Origin: Nocardioides palaemonis
Lineage (GTDB): Bacteria > Actinomycetota > Actinomycetes > Propionibacteriales > Nocardioidaceae
NCBI RefSeq assembly: GCF_018275325.1
Contig: NZ_JAGVQR010000001.1
Coordinates: 558,001-622,000 of the forward strand
Reading direction: 5' to 3'
DNA length: 64,000 nucleotides
Shown in pieces: positions 26,245-34,826 of the stretch (position 1 is its first letter; each line of letters opens with the position of its first letter). The notes under the pieces were generated by a model that saw nothing but the letters and a program-made list of their open reading frames with translations, did not search any database and was not told the origin of the DNA. A program made the translations under genes and the position numbers.

Positions 26245-27330
26245 ATGGCGAAGGCGTCGGAGGCGTACGTCCGGGCGGGGGAGCGCGAGGTCAGGATCTC
26301 GTCCCCCGACCGGGTCATCTACGAGGCGACGGAGACGACGCCCGCAGTCACCAAGCTGATGGTGGCGGAGTACGTCACCAGCGTCGAGGAGGGCCTGATG
26401 CGGGCGCTCCGCGACCGGCCGACGGCGCTCGAGCGGTGGACCTCCGGCGTGCGGCCGGGCATGAAGCTGGCCACCGGCCCGCAGGACCGCAACGCCGACG
26501 CGTTCTACCAGAAGCGCGTGCCCAAGGGCGCGCCCGACTACCTCGAGTCGGTGCAGATCACCTTCCCGTCAGGACGGACCGCGGAGGAGATCTGCCCGAC
26601 CGAGATCGCGGTGCCGGTGTGGTGCGCCCAGATGGGCACGCTCACCTTCCACCCGTGGCCGGTGCGGCGCGGCGACGTGGACCACCCCGACGAGCTCCGC
26701 ATCGACCTCGACCCGCCGCCCGGCACGACCTTCGCCGATGCCGTACGCGTCGCGGGGGTGGCGCGCGAGCTGCTCGCCGACCTCGGGATGACCGGCTTCG
26801 CGAAGACGTCGGGCAACCGCGGCATCCACGTCTACGTCCGCATCGAGCCGCGCTGGGACTTCGGCGAGGTGCGGCACGCCGCGATCGCGTTCGGCCGCGA
26901 GCTGGAGAAGCGCGACGACGGCGTGACCACCGCGTGGTGGAAGGAGGAGCGCGGGGAGCGGATCTTCGTCGACTTCAACCAGAACACCCGCGACCGCACG
27001 ATCGCGTCGGCGTACTCGCTGCGCCCGCTGCCCGGAGCGCCGGTCTCGACGCCGCTGGCCTGGGACGACCTCGCCGGGCTGACCGACCCGCACCAGCTCA
27101 ACCTGTTCTCGGTGCCGTCGCGCCTGGCCGTCGACGGCGACCCGTGGGAGACGATCGACGACGTCCACCACTCCCTCCAGCCGCTGCTGGAGCTCTGGGA
27201 GGAGCACCCGGTCGAGCTCAACTACCCGCCCGACCACCCCAAGATGCCGGGCGAGCCGCCCCGCGTGCAGCCCTCGAAGAAGGTCGAGTCGCACTGGGAC
27301 GCCGAGGGCAACCGGGTCGAGGGCACGTGA
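26245..27330 (+). CDS. ligD: LigD-type polymerase domain protein (NHEJ primase-polymerase)
   Basis: This 361-residue stand-alone LigD polymerase domain belongs to the archaeo-eukaryotic primase family. The metal-binding DLDPPP motif is near residue 154, SGNRGIHVYVRI near 193 and FVDFNQNTRDRT near 243. It fills gaps and adds nucleotides at double-strand breaks. The ligase partner is a separate gene at 32380-33513, about 5 kb away, and no Ku gene is in the window. The DNA ligase and phosphoesterase domains of full LigD are absent from this protein. Confidence 0.92.
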   Translation: MAKASEAYVRAGEREVRISSPDRVIYEATETTPAVTKLMVAEYVTSVEEGLMRALRDRPTALERWTSGVRPGMKLATGPQDRNADAFYQKRVPKGAPDYLESVQITFPSGRTAEEICPTEIAVPVWCAQMGTLTFHPWPVRRGDVDHPDELRIDLDPPPGTTFADAVRVAGVARELLADLGMTGFAKTSGNRGIHVYVRIEPRWDFGEVRHAAIAFGRELEKRDDGVTTAWWKEERGERIFVDFNQNTRDRTIASAYSLRPLPGAPVSTPLAWDDLAGLTDPHQLNLFSVPSRLAVDGDPWETIDDVHHSLQPLLELWEEHPVELNYPPDHPKMPGEPPRVQPSKKVESHWDAEGNRVEGT

Positions 27331-27354
27331 CGGGCTGACCGCTCGAACGGCCCT

Positions 27355-27460
27355 CGCTCGATGGTTGAGGTGCGAGCGGAGCGAGCCTCGAAACCACGCA
27401 CGGGACCGAGGTCTCGAGGCTCGTCGCCGAGGGCTCCTCGCACCTCGACCGACGATGAGG
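27355..27460. repeat. Inverted pair of REP-like repeats
   Basis: On the minus strand 27398-27361 reads CGTGGTTTCGAGGCTCGC then CTCGCACCTCAACCAT, the same element found inside hrpA. A diverged copy in the opposite orientation follows (GTCTCGAGGCTCG at about 27411-27423, CTCGCACCTCGACCGACGA at about 27437-27455). The pair fills the gap between ligD and the convergent Stealth gene. Confidence 0.8.
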
Positions 27461-27466
27461 TGGACC

Positions 27467-30220
27467 TCAGCGCTCCCAGGGCGCCGCGACCGGGAAGTAC
27501 TCCCGCAGGAAGTCCATCAGCAGCCGGTCCGCCCGCTCGGAGTCGAAGGCCGAGACGTGGTTGTCGGCCACGCAGAAGAAGTCGCGGTCGCGCTTGAGCA
27601 TCGAGCGCAGCTGCACCGGCAGCTGCTGGTGGCCGAGGTCGACGTAGCCGTGGTGCGCGCCGGCGCGGAAGGCCTGGCCGGTGACGAGCCCGTAGTTCTG
27701 CGCGAACGACGACAGCAGCGACAGGTCGGTCGGCGAGCGGAACGGCGCGTGCGTGGTCGCGTCCACCTCGGCCGGGAAGCGGGCCGCGACCTCCTCCAGC
27801 GTCGTACGCCGCTGCGGGTGCGGGCTGTGCATCATCGTCTGGGTGATCGCCACGCCGAAGGCGTCCTCGAGCACGCGGCGGTTGTTCTGCGCGGCGGAGA
27901 GGTAGGGCCGGTCGTCGGTGCCGGGGAGCCCGACCGCGCGGTGGTCGGCGACGAACGCGGCGTACTGCCCGCCGGGGGTGAAGAAGTGCTCCTTGCGGCG
28001 GGGTCGGCCGAGGAAGACGTCGTCGTTGACGTAGACGAAGTGGTCGGCGAGGTCCGGGACGCGGTGCAGCGCCGTCTCGATCGCGTGCGAGCTGAAGGTG
28101 GGCAGCGCGGATGCGGGGAGGATGTCGCGGTGGTCGACGACCCGGATCTTGTCGTGCCGGCGGTCGAGCCACGACGGCACCTGGCCGGCGGTGACGAGGT
28201 GGATGCGGCGCACCCACGGGGCGAAGAGGTGGATGCTGCGCATCGAGTAGCGCAGCTCGTCGCGGCTGCGGTAGCGCGCGGCCCCGCTGGCCCGCTTGTC
28301 GGGTGTGCCGCCCAGGGACCGGATCCGCTCGTCGCGCGCGGCGAGCCAGTCCTCGTCGTCGCCGTCGACCCAGGTGTAGACGACGTCGACCTCGAAGCGG
28401 CAGTCGTCGACGGTCGGCAGCGCCATCGTGGCCAGCGTCGGCACCTCGACGTCGTCGACGACGGTCGTGGTGCGCTCGGCCCCCGCGGGCACGCGGTCGC
28501 CGTAGCGGTTGAGCCCCGGCGCCAGCAGGTCGCCCTCGGGCGACTCCTCCCAGAGCTGCACGCCGACCTCGACGCCCTCGCCCAGCAGGCCGTCGTGGCC
28601 GCCGCGCATCGGCCACGGCTCGAGGAAGAGCGTCGCCGTTCGAGTCCCGGCGAGCTCGGCAGTCATCGCCGCGACGGTCCCGCGACGCTCGGGCCACCCG
28701 CGCTCGGCGGGATCGCGGACCGACAGCCAGTCGGGGACGTCGGCCGCCGCGAGGGCGGTCAGGAACGCCTCCCGGCGTGACGACGGCACCACGACGACGG
28801 GGTACGGGTCGAGGCCGCGGGCCGGCACGACGAACCACCCGTCGCCGGTCGACGCAGCGACGGACGCCAGGACCCGGAGCGTCTTCGTACGCGCCTCGGC
28901 GGGGGTGAGCCCGCGCGCGGTCGTCGTCTCGGGAAGGTCGCCGAGGGGGCCCGGGCGCAGGCCGTGGAGGACCCGGCGCGGGGCGAGCGGGTCGTGGTGC
29001 CGCTCGATCGCGGTGCGGAAGGTGTCGACCCAGCGTCGGGCGAGCGCCCCGCCCTCCCACCGGGCCGAGCGCTCCAGCGCAGCCGCCCCGAGGCGGGTGC
29101 GCAGGTCGTCGTCGGTGGCGACGCGGAGCATCGCGGCGGCCAGCGCGGCCTTCGAGGCGGGCGGGACGAGGAGCCCGTCGACGTCGGGTGTGATGATCTC
29201 GCGCGGCCCCGACGGGCAGTCGTACGAGATCGCGGGCACGCCGGCGGACATCGCCTCCTGCAGGACGAGCGGGTAGCCCTCGCCGCGCGAGGCGAGCACC
29301 GCGACGCTCGCACGGGCCCACTCGCTGGCCAGGTCGTCGACCGCGCCGGGCAGCTCGACGCGGTCCTCGAGACCGAGCTTGCGGACCTGGGCGCGGAGGT
29401 TGTCGCCGCGCGGGCCGTCGCCGAAGATCCGCAGCGTCCAGCCCGGCAGCTGCTCGTGGATGCGCCAGAACGCGTCGACCACGTGCTCGAACTGCTTCTC
29501 CGGCGCCAGCCGGCCCGCCGTCACGAACGTCTTCTGGTCCAGCGCGGAGCGCGCCTGCGCGTGCGCGGGCAGCGGGTTCGGGATGACCTGGAGCTCGGGC
29601 GCGGCGCCGCCGAGGCGGCCGGCCAGCCAGCGCGACATCGACTCGGTCAGCGACACCACGACGTCCGCGCGGGGCGCGAACTGCAGCAGCGCGCCGAGGT
29701 CGTTGACCCGGCTGGAGGACGCGCGGTGCTCCTGGTGGACCAGCGCGACGCCGGGCGGCGCGAGCTGGGCGACGACGGCGAGCAGCTCGGGAGTGGTGGT
29801 GACGAGCACGTCGGCGTCGATCGCGCCCAGCGCCTCGCGCAGCGTCGCGTCGGTCAGGCCGTTGAAGAGCGCGTCCCAGCTGCGCGGCACGATCACCGAC
29901 TCGCGGTCGGCCAGCTCTGCCGGATGGCGGCCGGACACCGCGGCGGGGCGCTCCCCGCGTACGTCGACGAGGTAGGTGACCTCGAGCCCGTCGGCGAGGC
30001 GGTAGTGGGTCGAGGCGCCGCTGCGCGTCACGCTGAGGATCCGCACGCGGTGGCCCTCGCCGAGGCCGAGCAGCGCGTTGGCCTGCTCGATGCCCGAGCG
30101 TGCGGTGCCGCCCATCCCGTCGGCGTTGAAGAGGACGAAGACGACGTCGAGCGGGCCGTCGCGGCGGGTCCGGCGCATCGCGGAACGCACCTTGCCCCCC
30201 AGTCGGTCGGTCAGTGCCAC
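27467..30220 (-). CDS. GT4 glycosyltransferase-Stealth phosphotransferase fusion
   Basis: This 917-residue protein joins two enzymes. Residues about 25-400 are a GT-B glycosyltransferase family 4 domain (VTAGRLAPEKQFEHVVDAF, then the donor-binding segment SRGEGYPLVLQEAMSAGVP). Residues about 610-915 carry the Stealth regions: VDVVYTWVDGDD (CR1), RDELRYSMRSIHLFAPWVRRI through YVNDDVFLGRP (CR2) and the late CVADNHVSAF (CR4). Stealth proteins transfer sugar phosphates onto capsule or teichoic-type polymers. The fusion implies that sugar transfer and hexose-phosphate transfer act on one surface glycan. There is no membrane segment. Divergent from a sulfotransferase gene. Confidence 0.9.
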   Translation of the reverse strand: MALTDRLGGKVRSAMRRTRRDGPLDVVFVLFNADGMGGTARSGIEQANALLGLGEGHRVRILSVTRSGASTHYRLADGLEVTYLVDVRGERPAAVSGRHPAELADRESVIVPRSWDALFNGLTDATLREALGAIDADVLVTTTPELLAVVAQLAPPGVALVHQEHRASSSRVNDLGALLQFAPRADVVVSLTESMSRWLAGRLGGAAPELQVIPNPLPAHAQARSALDQKTFVTAGRLAPEKQFEHVVDAFWRIHEQLPGWTLRIFGDGPRGDNLRAQVRKLGLEDRVELPGAVDDLASEWARASVAVLASRGEGYPLVLQEAMSAGVPAISYDCPSGPREIITPDVDGLLVPPASKAALAAAMLRVATDDDLRTRLGAAALERSARWEGGALARRWVDTFRTAIERHHDPLAPRRVLHGLRPGPLGDLPETTTARGLTPAEARTKTLRVLASVAASTGDGWFVVPARGLDPYPVVVVPSSRREAFLTALAAADVPDWLSVRDPAERGWPERRGTVAAMTAELAGTRTATLFLEPWPMRGGHDGLLGEGVEVGVQLWEESPEGDLLAPGLNRYGDRVPAGAERTTTVVDDVEVPTLATMALPTVDDCRFEVDVVYTWVDGDDEDWLAARDERIRSLGGTPDKRASGAARYRSRDELRYSMRSIHLFAPWVRRIHLVTAGQVPSWLDRRHDKIRVVDHRDILPASALPTFSSHAIETALHRVPDLADHFVYVNDDVFLGRPRRKEHFFTPGGQYAAFVADHRAVGLPGTDDRPYLSAAQNNRRVLEDAFGVAITQTMMHSPHPQRRTTLEEVAARFPAEVDATTHAPFRSPTDLSLLSSFAQNYGLVTGQAFRAGAHHGYVDLGHQQLPVQLRSMLKRDRDFFCVADNHVSAFDSERADRLLMDFLREYFPVAAPWER

Positions 30221-30294
30221 GTGTCCTCAGTCCTGTCCCACAGCTGCGCTCGCCGAGCCGGTCGGCACGATCCTAGGGCCCGGCGCACGGCCGA

Positions 30295-30300
30295 TAGGGT
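30295..30300 (+). promoter_or_regulatory. Putative -10 box (TAGGGT) of sulfotransferase gene
   Basis: TAGGGT lies 7 bases before ATG 30308 and selects that start over many in-frame codons upstream that run through the divergent gene. Confidence 0.5.
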
Positions 30301-30307
30301 GACCCGC

Positions 30308-31393
30308 ATGCCGACGACCTCCACCCCGCTCGTCCTCGTGTCCGGGTCCGGCCGCAGCGGCACCAGCTCGCTCGCCGGCACCCTGAAGCGGCTCGGGCTG
30401 CACGTGCCCCAGCCGGAGGTCGAGGCGTCGGAGACCAACCCGCGCGGGTTCTACGAGCCGCGCTGGGTGATCGACTTCCACAAGCGGCACCTGCGCGAGC
30501 TCGCGCTGTTCAACATCGACAGCCGTCCCGCGGCCGTCGGCCTGGTCGCCGACTACCTCGCGTCCGGCGAGCCGACCGCGGAGCTGCGCGAGTGGCTGGC
30601 CGGCCAGCTGGCGGCGCCGGAGCGTGGCGACGCGCAGATCGTGGTCAAGGACCCGCACGCCTTCTGGTTCGCGTCCGCCTGGGAGTCCGCGAGCGCCGAC
30701 GCGGGCGCCGACCTGCGCTGGCTCACCGCCCTGCGGCACCCCGCCGAGGTGGTCGGATCGCGCGACATCGCCTACCTCTCCAGCCAGTCCGACGAGCTCC
30801 GCCTGACGAAGGAGACGTCCAACGTCGCCGGCTGGGTGCACGCCGCCCTGCTGACGGAGCAGGCCGGGCGCGGCGGTCGCCGCTCGTTCGTGCGCTACGT
30901 CGACCTGCTCGCCGACTGGCGCGCGGCGCTCGCGCCCGTCCAGCAGCAGCTCGAGATCGAGCTGAACACCGACCTCACCTCCACCGAGCACCACGCGGTC
31001 GACGACTTCATCGAGCCGTCGATGCGCAAGTCGCAGCTCACCTGGGACGACGTGCGCACCCCCGACTGGTTGCGCGACATGGCCGAGGAGGTCTGGCGGC
31101 TCCTCGGCGTGCTGACGACCGCGCCGCACGACGCCGAGACGCTGGCCGCGCTCGACCGGATCCACGCGGACTACGACGCGCGCTACGCCGACGCCGTCGC
31201 CCTGACCTTCGACCACACCAAGGCCGAGTCCACCCTCGCCGCCCGCGAGGCGCGCGACGCCCAGCGCGCGACCGTCCAGCAGTTGCGGCGCGAGCTCGAC
31301 GTCGTACGCCACGCCCAGCCGCCCGCCGTCGGCGGGCGCGAGGCGGCCGGCATCCTGCGCCGCGCCGTCGTGCGCCGCCTCACCCGCCGCTGA
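30308..31393 (+). CDS. Sulfotransferase family protein
   Basis: This 361-residue protein has the PAPS 5'-phosphosulfate loop VSGSGRSGTSSLAGTL at residues 10-25 and a 3'-phosphate-type LRHPAEVVGSRD segment near residue 140. The C-terminal 80 residues look like a coiled coil followed by a very basic tail ending VRRLTRR. Sulfotransferases of this type modify glycans or lipids; beside the GT4-Stealth gene, a sulfated surface polysaccharide is a reasonable inference. The stop codon is the first base group of the 32-bp repeat array. Confidence 0.85.
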   Translation: MPTTSTPLVLVSGSGRSGTSSLAGTLKRLGLHVPQPEVEASETNPRGFYEPRWVIDFHKRHLRELALFNIDSRPAAVGLVADYLASGEPTAELREWLAGQLAAPERGDAQIVVKDPHAFWFASAWESASADAGADLRWLTALRHPAEVVGSRDIAYLSSQSDELRLTKETSNVAGWVHAALLTEQAGRGGRRSFVRYVDLLADWRAALAPVQQQLEIELNTDLTSTEHHAVDDFIEPSMRKSQLTWDDVRTPDWLRDMAEEVWRLLGVLTTAPHDAETLAALDRIHADYDARYADAVALTFDHTKAESTLAAREARDAQRATVQQLRRELDVVRHAQPPAVGGREAAGILRRAVVRRLTRR

Positions 31394-31805
31394 GTCGGCG
31401 TGAGTGTCACGCCAGATGACGCCGAGTCGGCGTGAATGTCCCGCCGGAGGACGCTGAGCCGGCGTGAATGTTCCACCGATGGACGCTGAGCCGGCGTGAA
31501 GGTTCGGACGAGTGACGGCGAGTCGGCGTGAACGCCGACGCGGCGCCGGGCGCGGGGACATTCGCGCCGACTCAGCGCGCTGCGCGTGATCATTCGCGCC
31601 GACTCGGCGCGCTGCGCGTGATCATTCGCGCCGACTCAGCGCGCTACGCGTGATCATTCGCGCCGACTCGGCGCGCTGCGCGTGATCATTCGCGCCGACT
31701 CGGCGCGCTGCGCGGGGACATTCGCGCCGACTCAGCGCATTGCGCGTGAACATTCGCGCCGACTCGGCGCGCTACGCGGGGACATTCGCGCCGACTCGGC
31801 GCCGG
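31392..31805. repeat. Two-block 32-bp repeat array, head to head
   Basis: Five units with GAGTCGGCGTGA start at 31392, 31424, 31456, 31488 and 31520. Eight units with CATTCGCGCCGACTC in the opposite orientation start at 31559, 31591, 31623, 31655, 31687, 31719, 31751 and 31783. The period is exactly 32 bases throughout. The left block is more diverged than the right. The array fills the whole gap between the convergent stop codons of the sulfotransferase gene and the gene at 31811. Transcripts from either side would fold the two blocks onto each other. No other gene is visible in this stretch. Confidence 0.93.
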
Positions 31806-31810
31806 GGCGG

Positions 31811-32383
31811 TCAGAGGCCGGTGACGCCCTCGCCGGAGCCGGAGGCCTGCTCGTCGAAGTTCTCGTGCTCGATGAGGTGGAGGACCGGTACGCCGAGCTT
31901 GCGGCGGGCGCGGGAGGTCCAGTCGAGGTGGAAGAACTCGGCGACGACGTGGGAGCGGGTGAGGATGATCGCCTCGCGGGCGTCGACCTTGGCGACCATC
32001 GCGGCCAGCGCGTCGACGGGCGGCTCGGAGGTGACGAGGCCGCGGGCGGTGCCGCCGGCCGCCTCGAGCGCCGCGAGGGTCGTGGCGAGGTCGCTGGAGG
32101 AGTGCTCCTCGCACTCGCGGCGCAGCGCCTCGAGGTCGACGTCGTTCATCGCGAGCGCCGGGGCGGCCATCAGGTCACCGGCGCCGAGCGTGCCGAGGGA
32201 CGCCTCCACCCGGGCGGCGGCGTCCTCGAGCGGGAGGAGGACGTGGTAGACGACCGCGTCCTCGATCTCCTCGTGCAGCGAGCGCACCTGCGCGGCGTCG
32301 GCGGCGCTGAGGGCCTGCTCGACGAGCAGCACCACGTCGTAGGTGCCCTGCCCGTCGTGGATGCTGTCGTTGGTCTCGCTCAT
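31811..32383 (-). CDS. Conserved hypothetical protein
   Basis: This 190-residue acidic protein is not one I recognise. It has a Rossmann-like opening (YDVVLLVEQALSAADAAQV), an acidic helical middle and a C-terminal alpha/beta half (AIILTRSHVVAEFFHLDWTSRARRKLG, PVLHLIEHENFDE). The pattern could be a universal-stress-like or nucleotide-binding fold, but no motif proves it. ATG 32383 overlaps the stop codon of the DNA ligase gene, so it is translationally coupled to it. Confidence 0.75.
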   Translation of the reverse strand: MSETNDSIHDGQGTYDVVLLVEQALSAADAAQVRSLHEEIEDAVVYHVLLPLEDAAARVEASLGTLGAGDLMAAPALAMNDVDLEALRRECEEHSSSDLATTLAALEAAGGTARGLVTSEPPVDALAAMVAKVDAREAIILTRSHVVAEFFHLDWTSRARRKLGVPVLHLIEHENFDEQASGSGEGVTGL

Positions 32384-33513
32384 CGTGCGCCTCCGGTGGT
32401 GGGTGCGGTGTCGGTGCTCAGGATCCGGGTCAGGTCGTAGCCGGCGGGCTCCTCGAGCTGACCGTAGCCGCAGCTCTCGGGGTCGCGGTCGTCGCGCCAG
32501 CGCTTGAAGTGGGCGGTGTGCCGGAACCGCCGTCCCTCCATGTGGTCGTACTTCACCTCGAGCACCCGCTCGGGGCGCAGCGCGGTGAAGCCGAGGTCCT
32601 TGCCCGCGCTCCAGCGGCTCTGGGTGCCGGGGACGCGGTCGGGGTTGGCGGTGAGGAACTCCTGCCAGCGACCCCACGGGTGGTCCGCGACGTCGCAGAC
32701 CAGCGGCTGGAGCTCGTGCCACAGCGAGGCCCGCTTCGCGGCGGTGAAGCTGGCGGAGACGCCGATGTGCTGGAGCTCGCCGTCCTCGTCGTAGAGGCCG
32801 AGCAGCAGCGAGCCGATGAGCGGCTCCTCCGGGGTGGAGGTCTTGTGCTCGCGGTAGCCGGCCAGCACCACGTCGGCGGTCCGCTCGTGCTTGATCTTGA
32901 GCATCGTGCGCTTGTTGGGCTCGTACGCCGCCCCGAGCGGCTTGGCGACCACCCCGTCGAGCCCGGCGCCCTCGAACTCGGAGAACCAGCGCTCGGCCTC
33001 GGCGGGGTCCTCGGTGGTGCGGGTGAGGAAGCACGGGCCGGTGCCGTCGAGGTCGGCCAGGGCTGCGACCAGCGCGGCGCGGCGCTCGGCGAACGGGCGG
33101 TCCAGGAACGACTCGTCGCCCAGCGCGAGCAGGTCGAAGGCCACGAAGCCGGCCGGCGTCTCGACCGCGAGCTTGTCGACGCGGCTGGCGGCCGGGTGGA
33201 TCCGCTCCTGCAGCGTCTCGAACTCCAGCCGCCAGCCGTCGGGGCCCTGGAGTCCGACGAACACCTCGCCGTCGAGCACCACCCGGTCGGGGAGCTGGCG
33301 CCGGCACGCCTCGACGACCTCGGGGAAGTAGCGGGTGAGCGGCTTGGTGTTGCGGCTGGCCAGCTCGACCTCGTCGCCGTCCTTGAAGACCAGGCAGCGG
33401 AAGCCGTCCCACTTGGGCTCGAAGCTGAGGCCTCCGTGCTTCGCCGGATCGGGCACGCCGCTCACGCTCTTCGCGAGCATCGGCTGCACGGGCGGCATCA
33501 CGGGGAGGTCCAC
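32380..33513 (-). CDS. ATP-dependent DNA ligase (LigD/LigC type)
   Basis: This 377-residue protein carries the nucleotidyltransferase motif I EPKWDGFR with the adenylated lysine K34, motif III (FVAFDLLAL), motif IV (LDGVVAKPL) and motif V (MLKIKHERTADVVLAGY), then an OB-fold. The length and C-terminal EVKYDHMEGRRFRHTAHFKRWR match stand-alone ligases that act in bacterial end joining with Ku and LigD polymerase. GTG 33513 follows a minus-strand TAGGCT (33521-33526) by 7 bases. Confidence 0.93.
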   Translation of the reverse strand: MDLPVMPPVQPMLAKSVSGVPDPAKHGGLSFEPKWDGFRCLVFKDGDEVELASRNTKPLTRYFPEVVEACRRQLPDRVVLDGEVFVGLQGPDGWRLEFETLQERIHPAASRVDKLAVETPAGFVAFDLLALGDESFLDRPFAERRAALVAALADLDGTGPCFLTRTTEDPAEAERWFSEFEGAGLDGVVAKPLGAAYEPNKRTMLKIKHERTADVVLAGYREHKTSTPEEPLIGSLLLGLYDEDGELQHIGVSASFTAAKRASLWHELQPLVCDVADHPWGRWQEFLTANPDRVPGTQSRWSAGKDLGFTALRPERVLEVKYDHMEGRRFRHTAHFKRWRDDRDPESCGYGQLEEPAGYDLTRILSTDTAPTTGGAR

Positions 33514-33520
33514 GTCGTCG

Positions 33521-33526
33521 AGCCTA
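33521..33526 (-). promoter_or_regulatory. Putative -10 box (TAGGCT) of DNA ligase gene
   Basis: The minus-strand TAGGCT lies 7 bases before GTG 33513. It decides the start in a frame that stays open far upstream. Confidence 0.5.
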
Positions 33527-33548
33527 GACCGCGGCGACGCGCCGGGCC

Positions 33549-34826
33549 TCAGGCGACGCGCCCCGCCCCGCGTCGCCCGGCGACGAGCGTCAGCACGAGC
33601 GCGACCAGCACGCCGATCACCGGCGGGACGAAGAAACCGGTCTCGTTGGCGAGCCACGCGAGGGCGCTGGCCACGGCGTAGATGCCGAGGTTGACCCAGT
33701 GGAACGCCGGGACCGGGTGCGCCTCGGGCATGCCGGCGCGCCAGCGGGCGAGGAAGTCCCCGATGATCACGCCGCCGAGCGGCGGCACGAAGACCCCGAG
33801 CAGGACGAGGTAGTCGACGAGGTGGTTCTGCACGCCCACCAGGGCCAGGACGGTGCCGACGACCGAGCCGCCCACGACGAACGGCAGCTTGGACGGCTTC
33901 TCGAACAGCTCGGCGCCTGCGACACCGAACGCGTAGGCCGTGTCGGCATTGGACTTCCACAGGTTGCCGAACAGCAGGAACAACCCCCACCCGACCAGGC
34001 CGAGGTTGTAGAGCACGAGGACGAAGTCGCCCTCCCCGAAGGTCATCGCACCCGTCGCACCGAAGAAGATCATCAGGCCGTTGCCGACCAGGAAGCCGAT
34101 CGCGCAGGCGAGGACGGCCTGGCCACCCGTGCGGGCGAAGCGCGTCCAGTTCGGTGCCTGCGTGCCGGCGGAGACGAACGTCCCCACGACCGTCGTGATC
34201 GCGACCGACCAGGTCATCGACGTGCTCGGGTCGACGTCGGCGAGACCGGACCAGCCGCCCACCTCCTCCAGCGAGCGCAGCAGCACCCAGAACGCGAGGA
34301 CGAGGATCAGGGGCGTCGAGATCGCCGACACCCAGAACATGCCGCGGTAGCCGTAGCAGGCGGTGAGGCACATCAGCACGCTCGCCAGGATCATCACCGC
34401 GGCACGCGACGGGTACGACTCCCAGTCGAGCGCCTGCGCGGTGAGGTCGCCGATCGTGCCGATCACGACGCCGTACCAGCCGATCTGGGTGCCGCCGAGC
34501 AGGACCGAGGCGAGCTTGGCGCCGCGCTGGCCCAGCACGTAGCGCGACATCACGACCGTGGTCAGGCCGGTGCGCGCGCCGATCCAGCCGAGCACCGCGA
34601 CGTAGACGCCGAGGACGAGGGAGCCGAGCAGGATGACCTGCAGCAGCTCGGAGAGGGAGAACGCGGCGCCGAGCTGGGCGCCGGCGAGCATGGTCGGGGT
34701 GAAGACCGTGAAGCCGAGCAGCACCACGGCGAGGGAGAGGAACGTCTTGCGGGCGTGCGCCGGGACGGGCGTGACCGGGTAGTCCGGGTCGACGACCTGG
34801 TCCGTGGCGGTGGTCGGGGCGCTCAT
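33549..34826 (-). CDS. Cytosine permease-like NCS1 transporter
   Basis: This 425-residue protein has about 12 membrane segments and fits the nucleobase:cation symporter-1 family, CodB branch: FTVFTPTMLAGAQLGAAFS near residue 40, GTQIGWYGVVIGT near 110 and a conserved APNWTRFAR loop. ATG 34826 overlaps the stop codon of the deaminase gene. The pairing with a cytosine-type deaminase supports cytosine or a related pyrimidine as substrate. Confidence 0.9.
   Translation of the reverse strand: MSAPTTATDQVVDPDYPVTPVPAHARKTFLSLAVVLLGFTVFTPTMLAGAQLGAAFSLSELLQVILLGSLVLGVYVAVLGWIGARTGLTTVVMSRYVLGQRGAKLASVLLGGTQIGWYGVVIGTIGDLTAQALDWESYPSRAAVMILASVLMCLTACYGYRGMFWVSAISTPLILVLAFWVLLRSLEEVGGWSGLADVDPSTSMTWSVAITTVVGTFVSAGTQAPNWTRFARTGGQAVLACAIGFLVGNGLMIFFGATGAMTFGEGDFVLVLYNLGLVGWGLFLLFGNLWKSNADTAYAFGVAGAELFEKPSKLPFVVGGSVVGTVLALVGVQNHLVDYLVLLGVFVPPLGGVIIGDFLARWRAGMPEAHPVPAFHWVNLGIYAVASALAWLANETGFFVPPVIGVLVALVLTLVAGRRGAGRVA

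Noticed and set aside
28964..30307. Long N-terminal extension of the sulfotransferase
   Set aside because: The frame stays open but lies fully antisense to the GT4-Stealth gene; a TAGGGT box and the P-loop position point to ATG 30308.
31392..31805. CRISPR array
   Set aside because: The period is regular, but the whole 32-base unit is conserved, with no unique spacers, the orientation reverses midway, and no cas genes are nearby.
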